A stretch of DNA of 64,000 bases from Telmatactis stephensoni (lineage: Eukaryota; Cnidaria; Anthozoa; Actiniaria; Isophelliidae), in the NCBI GenBank assembly GCA_029948255.1, contig JALIZF010001729.1, positions 124,001-188,000 of the forward strand, in the 5' to 3' direction. Shown piece by piece: positions 20,185 to 30,074 of this stretch. Each line of letters opens with the position of its first letter. The stretch's first letter is position 1. The position numbers and the translations under genes were made by a program. Under the pieces are notes generated by a model. It did not search any database and was not told the DNA's origin. It worked only from the letters and a program-made list of their open reading frames with translations.

Positions 20185-22573
20185 GTGAGTAAAATGTTCT
20201 CTTTGCAATTAGACCTCGTGTTTGTACCAGCGCCTTTTGCAAATGGGTTTTGGCTACGGGGAGTCGTGTGAATGTGGCCTACAAGTTTTTTGGTGCCCGT
20301 ATTGACAAGAAGACATGAGGCAGAGCGGATGTATTTCGCTATGTGAATATAACCCTTTTTGGCGTACGTGTTCTAAGACGTGGTGCAAGCGAATGCGTTT
20401 CGCAATGTAAATATAACTTTTTGGTGCACGTATTCGAGACGTGGTGCAAGTGAATGTGTTTCGCTATGTGAGTATAACTTTTTGGTGCACGTATTCAAGA
20501 CGTGGTGCAAGCGAAATGTGTTTCGCTATGTGAGTATAACTTTTTGGTGCACGTATTCAAGACGTGGTGCAAGCGAAATCTGTTTCGCAATGTAAATATA
20601 ACTTTTTGGTACACGTATTCGAGGCGTGGTGCAAGTGAATGTGTTTCGCTATGTGAGTATAACTTTTTGGTGCACGTATTCAAGACGTGGTGCAAGCGAA
20701 ATGTGTTTCGCAATATGAATATAACTTTTTGGTGCACGTATTCGAGACGTGGTGCAAGCGAATCTGTTTCGCTATGTGAAAATAACTTTTTGGTGCACGT
20801 ATTCAAGACGTGGTGCAAGCGAAATGTGTTTCGCTATGTGAGTATAACTTTTTGGTGCACGTATTCAAGACGTGGTGCAAGCGAAATGTGTTTCGCAATG
20901 TAAATATAACTTTTTGGTGCACGTATTCGAGGCGTGGTGCAAGTGCATGTGTTTCGCTATGTGAGTATAACTTTTTGGTGCACGTATTCAAGACGTGGTG
21001 CAAGCGAAATGTGTTTCGCAATATGAATATAACTTTTTGGTGCACGTATTCGAGACGTGGTGCAAGCGAATGTGTTTCGCTATGTGAAAATAACTTTTTG
21101 GTGCACGTATTCAAGACGTGGTGCAAGCGAATGTGTTTCGCTATGTGAGCTTAACATTTTGGTGCACGTATTCTAGACGGGGTGCAAGCGAATATAATGT
21201 GTTTCGCTATGTGAACGTAACGTTTTGGTGCACGTATTCGAGACGCGGTGAGCGAAGGTGTTTTGCTATCTGTTTATGATGCTCTGGTACACGTTTTCGA
21301 GACGTGGAGCACAGCAGGGAATGTGTTTCGCTATGTGGATGTAATTTTCAAATCGAGCTTATGCGTCTCGCTGTTTGCAATGTGTATGATTTTCTGGTGC
21401 ACGTATTCCAGACAGGCTGTAAGCGAAGATATTTCGTTATTCCTTTATAATTTTAAAATAGAGTAAAATGTTTCGCTGTTCGTGTAGCATATATATATAT
21501 ATATTTTTCCGTGCACGTATTCATAGATCCACTATCCATTGTGTTCCATCTTAGTTACAGTTGCTATGTCCGTCAAGTCAAATACCGTTTCCTCAGTACA
21601 CTGCACGATTATACATAGCTTGCTGAAAACTCATGTCTCTCTTGGAATTTATGTATTTTAAGAGTACTTTAGAAAAATTAAAACGGCAAATGCGGTAAAT
21701 ATTTCTGAAATCTGCGATGTTGGTCGGACATTCTATAACCCGAGGGGAATACTGCGCAATTGTTCATGTTCACTCAAGCAAATTATGGTCTGTAAATTCC
21801 AGTCGTGCTGCAAGCAAATGTATTTCGCTATTTGCATGTTTATAATCTTAATCCGATAAAAATGTTTCGCTTTTGTGGATAATTTTCTAGTGCACGTTTT
21901 CTAGACAGCCTACAAGCTAATGTGTTTTGTTATTCATTTATAATTTTCAATCGAGTGTAAATATTTCGCTGTTGGGGTATATTTTTCTGCAGCACGTATT
22001 CCAGTCGTCGTGCAAGTGAATGGGTTTCGCTATTTAATTGTTTACGCTTTTTTAAATCGGTTAAAAGTTTTCTTTTTTGTTTGTTTGTTTGTATAATTTT
22101 CTGATAATGTGTTTCGTTATTCGTTTATAATTTTGAAATCAGTAAAAATGTTTCGCTGCCCGTGTATATTTTTTCTGGTGCACGTATTCCACTTGTGGTG
22201 CAATGTGTTTCGTCATTCGTTTATAATTGCCAAATCACATGGATATGTTCCGCTGTTTGTCTACAATTTTCTAGTGCACATATTTGAGACGTGGGACAAG
22301 AAGACTGTGTTTGGCTGTTTGTTTTTAACTTTTAAATTAAGTGAATACGCGTTGGTGGGCTCAATACGTGCTATGTTCATATTTCTCTGGCGTGCGTACA
22401 GGCAAAGCAAAGGTACCCTACTAGTAGTGGAAATCAATGTTGTGTTTTTGGTAACAGTTGATTCGTACGCGCCCATTGGAAGCTGCTGCGGGAGGCACAA
22501 ATTTTGCTTTGCCCGTGCCCGATTGAACTGCACGTCTGACATCCCTTTCCTTTTTGTTTCCCCCCCTATGTAG
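20185..22573 (+). other. Putative 2.4-kb intron inside the Ngaro gag
   Basis: Begins GTGAGT and ends TTTTTGTTTCCCCCCCTATGTAG. Coding frames on both sides are phase 0. The interior is almost entirely copies of a tandem repeat (next entry), with worn copies as far as about 22300. An intron kept in a retroelement is unusual, because reverse transcription of spliced RNA should remove it. Confidence 0.65.
20330..21260 (+). repeat. 61-62-bp tandem array with ~308-bp higher-order period
   Basis: About 15 units containing TTTCGCTATGTGAGTATAAC, TTTTTGGTGCACGTATTC and GACGTGGTGCAAGCGAA. Blocks of five units repeat at about 308 bp (compare 20502 with 20810). Both strands are translatable over long stretches for this reason, but these frames are artefacts. 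Degenerate units continue downstream to about 22300. Confidence 0.9.
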
Positions 22574-23080
22574 GAACTACAAGCGGTGAAAGCTTCCATT
22601 CAAACCCTCCAGTCAGCGGTAGCAGCGGATGGTGTTACCAGAGCACTCGATATTGTGCGCCAGCTAGCAAACCGGCCCGCCGGCCTGATGGACCCTATTG
22701 CGTTGCTTGCCGCCCTCGAACACCTGGCGGATGTCGCTCGTGATTCCAACCACGCCGATCGGTCCAAGTATGACGCAATATACAAACAGTGTCGCCCGCT
22801 GGTCTTCAACCCGCGTTTACTCGATGTAGTCATACGCCTGTTGGGGGACGAACAGCAGAAACAAGTAGCTTCCCAGATCCAAAAGATCCTGAGAGCTCCT
22901 GCCGCTTTATCTCGTAATACGCAATTAGCTAATGGGTATGGTGCGTGGGAACCTAATAGTGGCCCCATATTTGGTGGTCGAGGTCGAGGTCGCGGCCGGA
23001 GAGCCCCAGCTAGGGGTAGATGCTTTAATTGCCGCCAGTTTGGCCACTATGCTGCCCAGTGCAACGGCTACAAGCGTTAG
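22574..23080 (+). CDS. Ngaro gag exon 2 with CCHC zinc knuckle
   Basis: Opens directly after an in-frame TAG that is also the splice acceptor (CCTATGTAG|GAA). It encodes 168 residues: an alpha-helical body (ELQAVKASIQTLQSAVAADG onward), an RGRGRGRRAPARGR basic stretch, and CFNCRQFGHYAAQC, a CX2CX4HX4C zinc knuckle that binds RNA in gag proteins. Stop at 23078-23080. The downstream gap to 23421 has no ORF and may be a second intron or spacer. Confidence 0.75.
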   Translation, partial: ELQAVKASIQTLQSAVAADGVTRALDIVRQLANRPAGLMDPIALLAALEHLADVARDSNHADRSKYDAIYKQCRPLVFNPRLLDVVIRLLGDEQQKQVASQIQKILRAPAALSRNTQLANGYGAWEPNSGPIFGGRGRGRGRRAPARGRCFNCRQFGHYAAQCNGYKR

Positions 23081-23421
23081 TAGTCTCTATCGTATACTTC
23101 CTATTGTAGAGACGAGACGTATCACTTTGTTATTGTTTATTATGACTCCTTTAACGCCACATGTTACTTATAATCGAAAACATATGAATGTATGATATGA
23201 ATGATATATATTCATTAAAAACACTTAGTTTACTGATATTGTGCCCTGTTGTATTCATATTGTCTTTAATCCTCTGCTTTTACCCGTTGCAAAGCTCCCT
23301 GATGCGGTTATCTAATACCGTTAATTGCGCCGTCCCTGGACAGCGTATTTCGGGGTTGCTTCGCTTGGGAGTCCTACCCTTCCTAATGTTTGGCGTTTTG
23401 TCTTCCTTCCCGACACTCTAG
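23081..23421 (+). other. Spacer between Ngaro gag and RT, acceptor at 23421
   Basis: AT-rich with a small hairpin (TAGTCTCTATC ... GTAGAGACGA near 23080-23115). It ends with TGTCTTCCTTCCCGACACTCTAG, a strong 3' splice-site candidate whose TAG is in frame with and immediately before the RT frame. Confidence 0.55.
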
Positions 23422-25608
23422 GTAAATTGCAAGCGGCAAAAAGTATTCCATTTGTCACCCGAGGTGGATTCACAAAATCGTACATCAATTCGCTGGTGCG
23501 ACTGGGAGGGCAAGGACCCCAGCGTTGCGACCCCGGCGCCCTCGCCCCAGGCCGTTGCAAACCTCGAGATCAAAGCGACTGTGAAGCAGCTCATTTTTCG
23601 AGACCCAGAATATTTTGTTGCCGGTGAAATCCATAACCACATAGCCGAATGGGAGACAATTCTCGAGCATCAACCCAAGGGAATGGAGATCCTAGCCTAC
23701 TTGACTAAGGGTGTGTGCGTGCAAGACTTCCTTATTCCATTCAAGGGGAGCTTTCAGGGGCAGAACTACGATTCTCCTAGACCCCCTAGAGCAATTTTTC
23801 CCAACAATAAGTCATGTATTGGTTTTGAGGAGTTCATTAGTTCTACCATTTCCCAGCGTTTAAGAAATGGCTCCCTGTCACTTTGGGGCGAAGTTGGCCT
23901 TTCTAACTCCCCACACCTGGTAATGCCTATAACAATCGAGCCTTCTAAACCGAGAATGTGCCACGATGAGCGGTACCTCAACCTGTGGATCAAGGACTGC
24001 CCGTTAAAACTGGATTACATATCCAACCTCCCTCGGTACGTGACTAAGTCAAGTTTTCAAACCACTATGGATGACAAGAGTGGGTATGACCACGTCAACC
24101 TATCAGTGCAGAGCAGAACATACTTCGGAATTGAATGGCAGGGGTGGTATTATGTTTACAATACAATCCCATTCGGATGGAAAGCGAGCGCATATATATA
24201 CCATACTATAGGTATGGCGGCCACAAGCCACATCCGCTCGATGGGTATACCCTGCAGCCAATACATAGATGATCGGCACTTTGGGCAACTGTCTCCCCCT
24301 CGTGAGCTCTCCGCTAACGCGAACGCTTGGTCCGATTTGGAGCTCGCCGAGGCAGCGACCTTTATTGCGGCCTCCACCTTAACGTCGTTGGGTTACTTCG
24401 TGGGGCTAGCCAAATCGTCCCTGATACCTAGCCGCACAGTGCGTTTCCTTGGCTTCCTGGTCGACTCTGATCGACAGGCCTTCATCTTGCCAAGTGACAA
24501 AAAGGAAAAGTTTGCGCGTTTGCGGGAAACAATTCTGGCTAGCCGATCGACGTCTATCAAGACACTCCAGCGCTTTGCCGGAAAAGTGACTTCATTTTCT
24601 ATTGCTGTGCCGGCGGCCCAATTGTACACCAGGGAAATCTTCCGATCAATCAGCGGGTACTCTAATTCGTCACGACCCATCAAAGTCTCTGGTTTACTGC
24701 GAGAAGAAATATTACATTGGCGATTCCTGGACAATTGGCGAGAATGCCTTCATTGGCCTGAAGAGAGACACGTTACTATCAAGATCGCTAGCGATGCATC
24801 AGACTACGCTTGGGGGGGAGTGATATTAGTCCCGGGAAACCACCCGCTCGAAGTTCGCGACTATTGGGGAGAAGAGTCTCGCCACCTGCCCATAGTCGTC
24901 AAAGAGGCCCTCGCGCTGCTTCACACTCTTCAGGCAGGAAAAACCGTCCTTTCAAATGCTAGGGTTGATGCGCACACCGACAACATGGCCTTCCTTAACT
25001 CGTGGAACAAATCGGGTGGCAAAAACCGACAGCTTAACGACGTGCTTAAACGACTCTCTTCCATGACACTAGCCAGCAACGTCCAACTGAATCTACAGTA
25101 CGTCCCGTCCTGTGCCAACCCAGCTGATCTTCCATCGCGTAAGGCCTCAGATCTCGACTGTAAACTCTCGCCGGAGATATGGGCGAAAATCGAAAAGAAG
25201 TTTGGGCCTCACACCATAGACCTCATGGCATTGGATTCGAATGTCCAGCGAGACCCCCATGGCAAGCCCCTTAAGCACTTTACACCGTTCTTCACTCCCT
25301 TGTCCAACGGAGTTAATGCCTTTGCTCAAGTTCTTGACAGTGATGAAAACGTATACGTTTTTCCCCCATTTATCCTCGTGGGTCCTCTCTTGAAGTTCCT
25401 CTCAAAGTTTGAAGCAAGTTTCACCATCATTGTCCCCAAGCTTTACCCCCTGCCCTTTTGGTGGCCAATTTTGCGCAGTCGCTGTGATTTTTGGCTGAAG
25501 TTGGGAAGCAAAGGAGAAACGCACGTTTTGTTCTTCCCTTCATCTCAGGGTGGGTTCACTGTAACACGGGGTCTACCTTGGGACTTATTTGCGTTCAGAC
25601 AAAACTAA
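23422..25608 (+). CDS. Ngaro reverse transcriptase-RNase H
   Basis: Open frame of about 728 residues from the acceptor at 23422 (first ATG-like start would be TTG at 23452). RT motif A is TTMDDKSGYDHV near residue 215 and motif C is SQYIDDRHFG near 280. RNase H has IASDASDYAWGG near 455, a downstream KEALALL, and HTDNMAFLNSW. A C-terminal domain with YVFPPFILVGPLLKFL and LYPLPFWWPIL is typical of DIRS/Ngaro polyproteins; its role is unclear. It copies element RNA into cDNA that the recombinase can circularise and insert. The frame is uninterrupted. Confidence 0.88.
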   Translation, partial: VNCKRQKVFHLSPEVDSQNRTSIRWCDWEGKDPSVATPAPSPQAVANLEIKATVKQLIFRDPEYFVAGEIHNHIAEWETILEHQPKGMEILAYLTKGVCVQDFLIPFKGSFQGQNYDSPRPPRAIFPNNKSCIGFEEFISSTISQRLRNGSLSLWGEVGLSNSPHLVMPITIEPSKPRMCHDERYLNLWIKDCPLKLDYISNLPRYVTKSSFQTTMDDKSGYDHVNLSVQSRTYFGIEWQGWYYVYNTIPFGWKASAYIYHTIGMAATSHIRSMGIPCSQYIDDRHFGQLSPPRELSANANAWSDLELAEAATFIAASTLTSLGYFVGLAKSSLIPSRTVRFLGFLVDSDRQAFILPSDKKEKFARLRETILASRSTSIKTLQRFAGKVTSFSIAVPAAQLYTREIFRSISGYSNSSRPIKVSGLLREEILHWRFLDNWRECLHWPEERHVTIKIASDASDYAWGGVILVPGNHPLEVRDYWGEESRHLPIVVKEALALLHTLQAGKTVLSNARVDAHTDNMAFLNSWNKSGGKNRQLNDVLKRLSSMTLASNVQLNLQYVPSCANPADLPSRKASDLDCKLSPEIWAKIEKKFGPHTIDLMALDSNVQRDPHGKPLKHFTPFFTPLSNGVNAFAQVLDSDENVYVFPPFILVGPLLKFLSKFEASFTIIVPKLYPLPFWWPILRSRCDFWLKLGSKGETHVLFFPSSQGGFTVTRGLPWDLFAFRQN

Positions 25609-25633
25609 TGTCCTCGGACATTTCTCCCTCTAG
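25561..25633 (+). other. Possible 73-nt intron joining RT to recombinase
   Basis: Donor candidate TTCACT|GTAACA at 25561 is phase 0 in the RT frame. The acceptor TTTCTCCCTCTAG ends at 25633 and is phase 0 in the recombinase frame. Splicing would fuse RT-RNase H with the zinc-ribbon recombinase. Without splicing, RT stops at 25606-25608 in TAATG, and that ATG reads a different frame ending at 25736. Confidence 0.4.
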
Positions 25634-26956
25634 AACAACAGGAGACGTATTTGGAAACCAGCAGAACCCTGCCCACATTGTGGCTACCTCAATGACTACG
25701 ATTTTAACTACTGCCAAAGGTGTGGATTTCGGGTAGAACCCATTCCATCTCCGACAACGCGCGTCCAGATCGACTCAGAGATCATCAGCAACCGCCTTAC
25801 ACATTTAAGAGAAAAGAAGAAGAATAAACCGTATGAAAAGCAAAAATGCGCTCTTTACCGTGAATTTACATCCTTTTTAGCGTCCTTGTCTACTCCGAAG
25901 TCACTTAATTCAGCCACTCCTCAGGATATAGTCTCATTTCTTGTTTGGAAAGACAAGTTTGGAAGAACAAAAGTTCACCAGCCGGGATGCAGCCAGGCCG
26001 GCCTTGTTGACCAGTCTGCCACTCCCTGTGCCTGTCCTACAAGACTTGCCGCAGGTACAGTGGACAGCCTAATCGGCAAACTGAGATCTACCTTTACTCA
26101 AGCACAGCGCGGAGGCAGTTGGAACTATGAGCTTGGTACAGGAAACCCAGCCTCGCATCACTGCGTCACCGACTATCTAAAGGCTATCAAAGAAGAGCAA
26201 GCAGAGGCTAGAGTCCGTCCCAAGAAATCAGTTCCTTTATTCATGGACAAATTAGAAAAACTCCTAAAACACATATTAAACCTATTACAGTTCGGGGAAA
26301 ACCCCCCCATCTCGCTGTATATTTTGAGCCGCGACTTGTGTTTTATCAGCCTAGATTTTTTCTCCGGAGATCGCGCAGCGGATTTGAGCTTGACACTCTC
26401 TAGAGAGGTGTTGTCCTTTCCCCACAAAAGAGGGCTGCTCTTCAATCACACATTTGGGAAAACCCTCAGGGGAGACAACGTTAACACCTTTGCTGTCCGG
26501 CGCTGTTCTAACCCTTTCATTTGCCCTGTGACCAATTTTGAACGTTACCTGTCAATCTGTCAACTGCTCCAGATCAATTTGCGCCCAGGATATCTTTTTC
26601 GCAGTACTAAGGGTAACAGGGTGTGCGAGGCGCCATTCTCCAGTTCAGCGGCACGCAACAGGCTCAGGGGTTACCTTGAGGCAGCCGGGTTGTACGACGG
26701 AGAGACCCCACATAGTCTGCGTTCGGGATGTGCTATCACTCTCTCACTCCTCGGGGTTTCACAAAAGTCGATAGCTCAGCATATAGGTTGGTCAAGCACT
26801 ACGATGCTGGACCACTACGCGGACTTAAGGGAAGCCTTGAGGCCTGACGCCCCTGCCGCAGCGCTTGCCATGAGCACAACCAGCATTTCAATGTCGGAGG
26901 TGGTATCCGCCTATAAGGCTTTAGACGACGTATCTAGTTTTGGCCCCGCAGTATAA
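25634..26956 (+). CDS. Ngaro tyrosine recombinase with N-terminal zinc ribbon
   Basis: The frame opens right after an in-frame TAG/splice acceptor and encodes about 440 residues. Residues 10-28 form CPHCG...CQRCG, a zinc-ribbon signature. The recombinase core has the catalytic arginine in FFSGDRAADL (near 245), HSLRSG (near 359, second Arg with His), QHIGW (near 382) and the nucleophile in LDHYAD (near 393). It would insert the circular cDNA by strand exchange through a covalent 3'-phosphotyrosine. No ATG lies near the start, so expression needs splicing or frameshifting. The first internal ATG is far inside the protein. Confidence 0.85.
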   Translation, partial: NNRRRIWKPAEPCPHCGYLNDYDFNYCQRCGFRVEPIPSPTTRVQIDSEIISNRLTHLREKKKNKPYEKQKCALYREFTSFLASLSTPKSLNSATPQDIVSFLVWKDKFGRTKVHQPGCSQAGLVDQSATPCACPTRLAAGTVDSLIGKLRSTFTQAQRGGSWNYELGTGNPASHHCVTDYLKAIKEEQAEARVRPKKSVPLFMDKLEKLLKHILNLLQFGENPPISLYILSRDLCFISLDFFSGDRAADLSLTLSREVLSFPHKRGLLFNHTFGKTLRGDNVNTFAVRRCSNPFICPVTNFERYLSICQLLQINLRPGYLFRSTKGNRVCEAPFSSSAARNRLRGYLEAAGLYDGETPHSLRSGCAITLSLLGVSQKSIAQHIGWSSTTMLDHYADLREALRPDAPAAALAMSTTSISMSEVVSAYKALDDVSSFGPAV

Positions 26957-27461
26957 AATTGCCAATGCCTTGTTTGTGGCGCTTTAGTCCAGTCTACAAC
27001 CCCATGTCAAATAGAATTGGCATATTTGTCCGCTAGTAGAGTGAACGCACTTAATCCGTGAAACACTAACTTTATGTTAGTGTGCTATAGTTCAATAGGC
27101 ACATAAGAAGACGATGGATATAAGATCTGCTGGTTACCGCAGTAGTCTACTACCATTTCACGGGTTGAGTGCGCTCACTCTAGTTTTGGATATGGCGGGG
27201 TCGAATTGATCCCGGAATCTCAGTAGTGCAGGAACTTAGCACACTTCGTTCATCATACTCAATAGTTTCTGCAAACGTTAAGTAGCTGTTGGTTATCACT
27301 GTTCCATTAAAGTCTTCTTTTTTTTTGGAGTTTTGGGAGGATAGCACATATTTATTCAGGGATTTAGGACAAGAGAAGGCAATGTTTATAGGATGGCCCT
27401 GGGTATCGTGGTGGTATGCACCTTTCCTTTCACAGAGAGCACCCAAGGGAGTGCCCGCCGA
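26957..27461 (+). other. Ngaro 3' non-coding region
   Basis: Between the recombinase stop and repeat B1. It contains a 146-bp MITE (27037-27182) and otherwise no recognised feature. Confidence 0.6.
27037..27182. mobile_element. 146-bp MITE, TAGAGYGA family
   Basis: Ends TAGAGTGAACGCACTTAATC and inverted GAGTGCGCTCACTCTA. It has the same length and terminal pattern as the copy at 30075-30220. Inserted in the Ngaro 3' region, so it is younger than that element. Confidence 0.7.
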
Positions 27462-27539
27462 GAGAGATCACCTTCCCATATCTTAGCATATCTCCTGGCT
27501 TTGTGTCGGGTAGTTCTCAGTGGGAATATATTACTATTC
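27462..27539 (+). repeat. Ngaro split direct repeat B1
   Basis: 78 bp, GAGAGATCACCTTCCCATAT to ATTACTATTC, identical in length and almost in sequence to B2. The last 7 bases overlap the start of A2. Confidence 0.9.
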
Positions 27540-27715
27540 CCACTGGGAACTTCACGCACGATGCCCCAAATATTTCACATTTACGATGTTATTCGGACTG
27601 AATTAAACCCCAGAGGATTACTTCTCACCTCTCCATGGGCTCGAATCAGTATAAATTACCAGCCGTGCACCAAAAAACCCTCTTTGAACCAGTTCAGAAG
27701 AGACCAAGTCTAGCT
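27533..27715 (+). repeat. Ngaro split direct repeat A2
   Basis: 183-bp copy of A1 joined directly to B1. Confidence 0.9.
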
Positions 27716-27790
27716 CGACGCCCCTCCCACCTCCCCGCAGCGATGAATCAACACAGTTTCCACTGCGAGCTACCCGCTCGCAACCGCCTC

Positions 27791-27868
27791 GAGAGATCAC
27801 CTTCCCATATCTTAGCATATCTCCTGGCTTTGTGTCGGGTAGTTCTCAGTGGGAATATATTACTATTC
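27791..27868 (+). repeat. Ngaro split direct repeat B2 (right end)
   Basis: 78-bp copy of B1, ending in ACTATTC. Sequence beyond it belongs to an env-like fragment. Confidence 0.9.
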
Positions 27869-28072
27869 AGGTTTACAGCCAAGGCGCTAGCCGACGGATT
27901 TCCAATCCTCATGAACCCTTTGACTCAATACGATCACCGTAACCAGTATATGGCACTGCAAACGCTTATAACACTACCTAGAATGGCTACTAAAACTTCT
28001 TTTATGTTTTCATGCCTTCGGTTGTCAGATCATTGTCTACATCACCTAAAGCTTATTCAGTGCTACATTTAG
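27869..28072 (+). pseudogene. Env-like fragment flanking the Ngaro element
   Basis: Starting at the Ngaro right end, the frame reads TAKALADGFPILMNPLTQ and LQTLITLPRMATKTSF, clearly matching the middle of the env-like protein at 47237-48178 (TAKALTDGFKILLNPITQ...). After about 45 residues the similarity ends and a stop follows. It is a broken piece of an env-bearing LTR element. No further part of it was seen at this position. Confidence 0.75.
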
Positions 28073-28754
28073 CGAGCTCGTTTTCTGGCCTATCAACACA
28101 AAATTACACTTGTCATGGAGTTAATTGGCTATAGGGGAAACCCCAAAGCCGCTTTTAATAGAAATTATAAAAATGTCAATATTAACAAATCACATATGCG
28201 TACACATCCTGTATGGCCAGAAAAGGTGAGGGCAAAAACACGCCAAAAGCATCATCATCATTATGCCGCCCCACCCGAGGGAAAATGTAGCACTGAACAA
28301 AAGCAAAAAGTAAATTAAGAACCGTCCTTGCCGGTTCACGAGTAGGCCAATAGAAATAATAAAAGCCCTCTATGAGGACATGTGGTTACTGGTAGTCAAA
28401 ACATATAGCATCCACAATGTCTACTATCGTAGATTTTTAGAGTTATGGCCTAGTTTGCATTAATATATGATCACTCTCAGTACATATGGATAACTGCATG
28501 GTCTTAGTACTTGATCAAGTCCTGACCATCATCTAATGTATGTGTCCATTCCAAGACTGCCCATGGATGCCCCACGGATGTATAGGGGTACTAGTATTCT
28601 GTAGTATATACTGTATAAAACTTGTCTAAAATGTTAAACATAAATGATGATCCATTGCAAAGCACAGGTTGCAGGTGATATGGCACTTTTAAGAAACTTT
28701 AAAAACTTTTTTGACAAACTGAAAAATCCTTCCTTTTGTAATTAATATAAGTTA

Positions 28755-28850
28755 GCCAATCAGAAGCGAGATCTACTGTCCTGTCAGGACAGTGTCCTAA
28801 TATCTAAATAGGGTTCATCTAAATAAGCCGTACCTTTTGTTATCCTTTTT
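28755..28850 (+). repeat. Dispersed repeat, related to 32694-32780
   Basis: Shares TTAGCCAATCAGAAGC, CCTGTCARGACAGTGTCY and CTAAATAAGCC with the second copy, in the same orientation. The central CCTGTCAGGACAG is itself palindromic. Confidence 0.55.
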
Positions 28851-29223
28851 GGCATTAAGAGACAATATCATTCATCTGAAAGTTTAGCTGTCTAGTCGAC
28901 TAATAAATTATTTTTTATTCCAGTGCAAAGATCGAAACCATTTTATTGCAATATTGATGTGTTTGGTTTGCACTTGTGTGACTGCGCCGTTATGTCGTTA
29001 TCTCGCTAGCGTGAACCAAACTTCACCCAATAACTTCAATAGACTCGATATGGTCTTATGTTTTTCAATTTCTTGTGCATATTGCTGCGGTGCATGTGAC
29101 GTCACGGCAGCCATCTTGGTTGACCTTCAACAAAAGATTTCTCATTAGCGATTATTGTTTGGTCATCCAACATGGCTACCGCTTCTTTGTCTTTGGATTC
29201 CCAAAGGAATGGATGCACCCCAG

Positions 29224-29351
29224 CAATAGACCACTTTCACTCAATTGGAAGGACAAAACAAAAGAATTTCAATCTTCGCCCTGAGAATTGGAACCTATTG
29301 TTTTGTCCTCCGAATTGAGCTGCATTCCGAGGTACTGCAAATTGTCTATTG
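29224..29351. mobile_element. Foldback/MITE-like element
   Basis: Ends CAATAGAC ... GTCTATTG are inverted. Inner inverted pair AATTGGAAGGACAAAACAA and TTGTTTTGTCCTCCGAATT. About 128 bp, no coding capacity. Confidence 0.55.
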
Positions 29352-30074
29352 TGCGCTTTCTTTGTAAATTGTATGATAAAGGAATTGATTTTTTTTCTTA
29401 ATTGGTCTCAAAGGAGAGGATTCCCACACTTCTACGATTTTATTTACACTTGATGACGAAGTTGGAGCATAAGTGACTGCCTTGAAACTCTTCGAGGTAG
29501 CAGCCCACAGCCTGCTTTACCAAGATTTAGCCTGTTTTCTTTGTAAAAATTCCATCGCGTTTATACTATGTTCCGAGATCTCGGCAACCAATGCGGACTG
29601 GAAAAATCCCCATATAGCCAGAGCCAACCCGGTAACAGTACTGGAAAATATTGTATGAAATAGTTGCACTTTCGCAAACGTATACTAGTTAGAATGCTGT
29701 TATTTCACCTCACTTCATAAATTGCAGCGAGCAGCGACACTAATCTTGAGCCTGTGTTACGCACCAATGAGGTCTGGGCTCAATGTTTGATAGCGATCTC
29801 GAATGTTTCGTACCTAGGCACGTACGGAAAGCGGTGTTTCACGACTTTACCGTCACGTATTTTTGACAGTGAATATCATGGTAAATATATTAAAACTCCC
29901 AGCTCATTACTTAATGGAAAAATTTTCCATTTCAGATCTTCAATTACCTCATTTTTTCAAAATGGAATATAACTTCTTTTCTAGGCTATTCGTATAGATT
30001 CCTGGTATTCTACAGCAATAAATATAGACTTAATGCAGCTTTCACCATGAGAATTATTATTTATGATTACCTCC

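Larger units (their letters stand above)
19752..27868 (+). mobile_element. Ngaro-type tyrosine-recombinase retrotransposon (8.1 kb)
   Basis: Shows the split-direct-repeat plan A1-ORFs-B1-A2-B2 of Ngaro/PAT-type elements. The order is gag, RT-RNase H, tyrosine recombinase. The heptamer ACTATTC stands at the left end, at the B1/A2 junction and at the right end, as expected if a circular cDNA recombines at this core. No target duplication is seen, as expected for recombinase-mediated insertion. RT and recombinase keep their catalytic residues and long frames, so this copy may be recent. Left flank (inverted CLN3-like exon) and right flank (env fragment) are unrelated. Confidence 0.85.

Noticed and set aside
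20380..21148. Series of 100-130-codon ORFs on both strands
   Set aside because: Produced by the 61-62-bp tandem repeat with a 308-bp period; both strands open by chance in the same array.
20330..21260. Possible CRISPR-like array
   Set aside because: Units are head-to-tail without unique spacers, in a eukaryotic retroelement with no cas genes.
25608..25736. TAATG reinitiation from RT into recombinase
   Set aside because: The ATG at 25608 reads a different frame that stops at 25736 and does not enter the recombinase.
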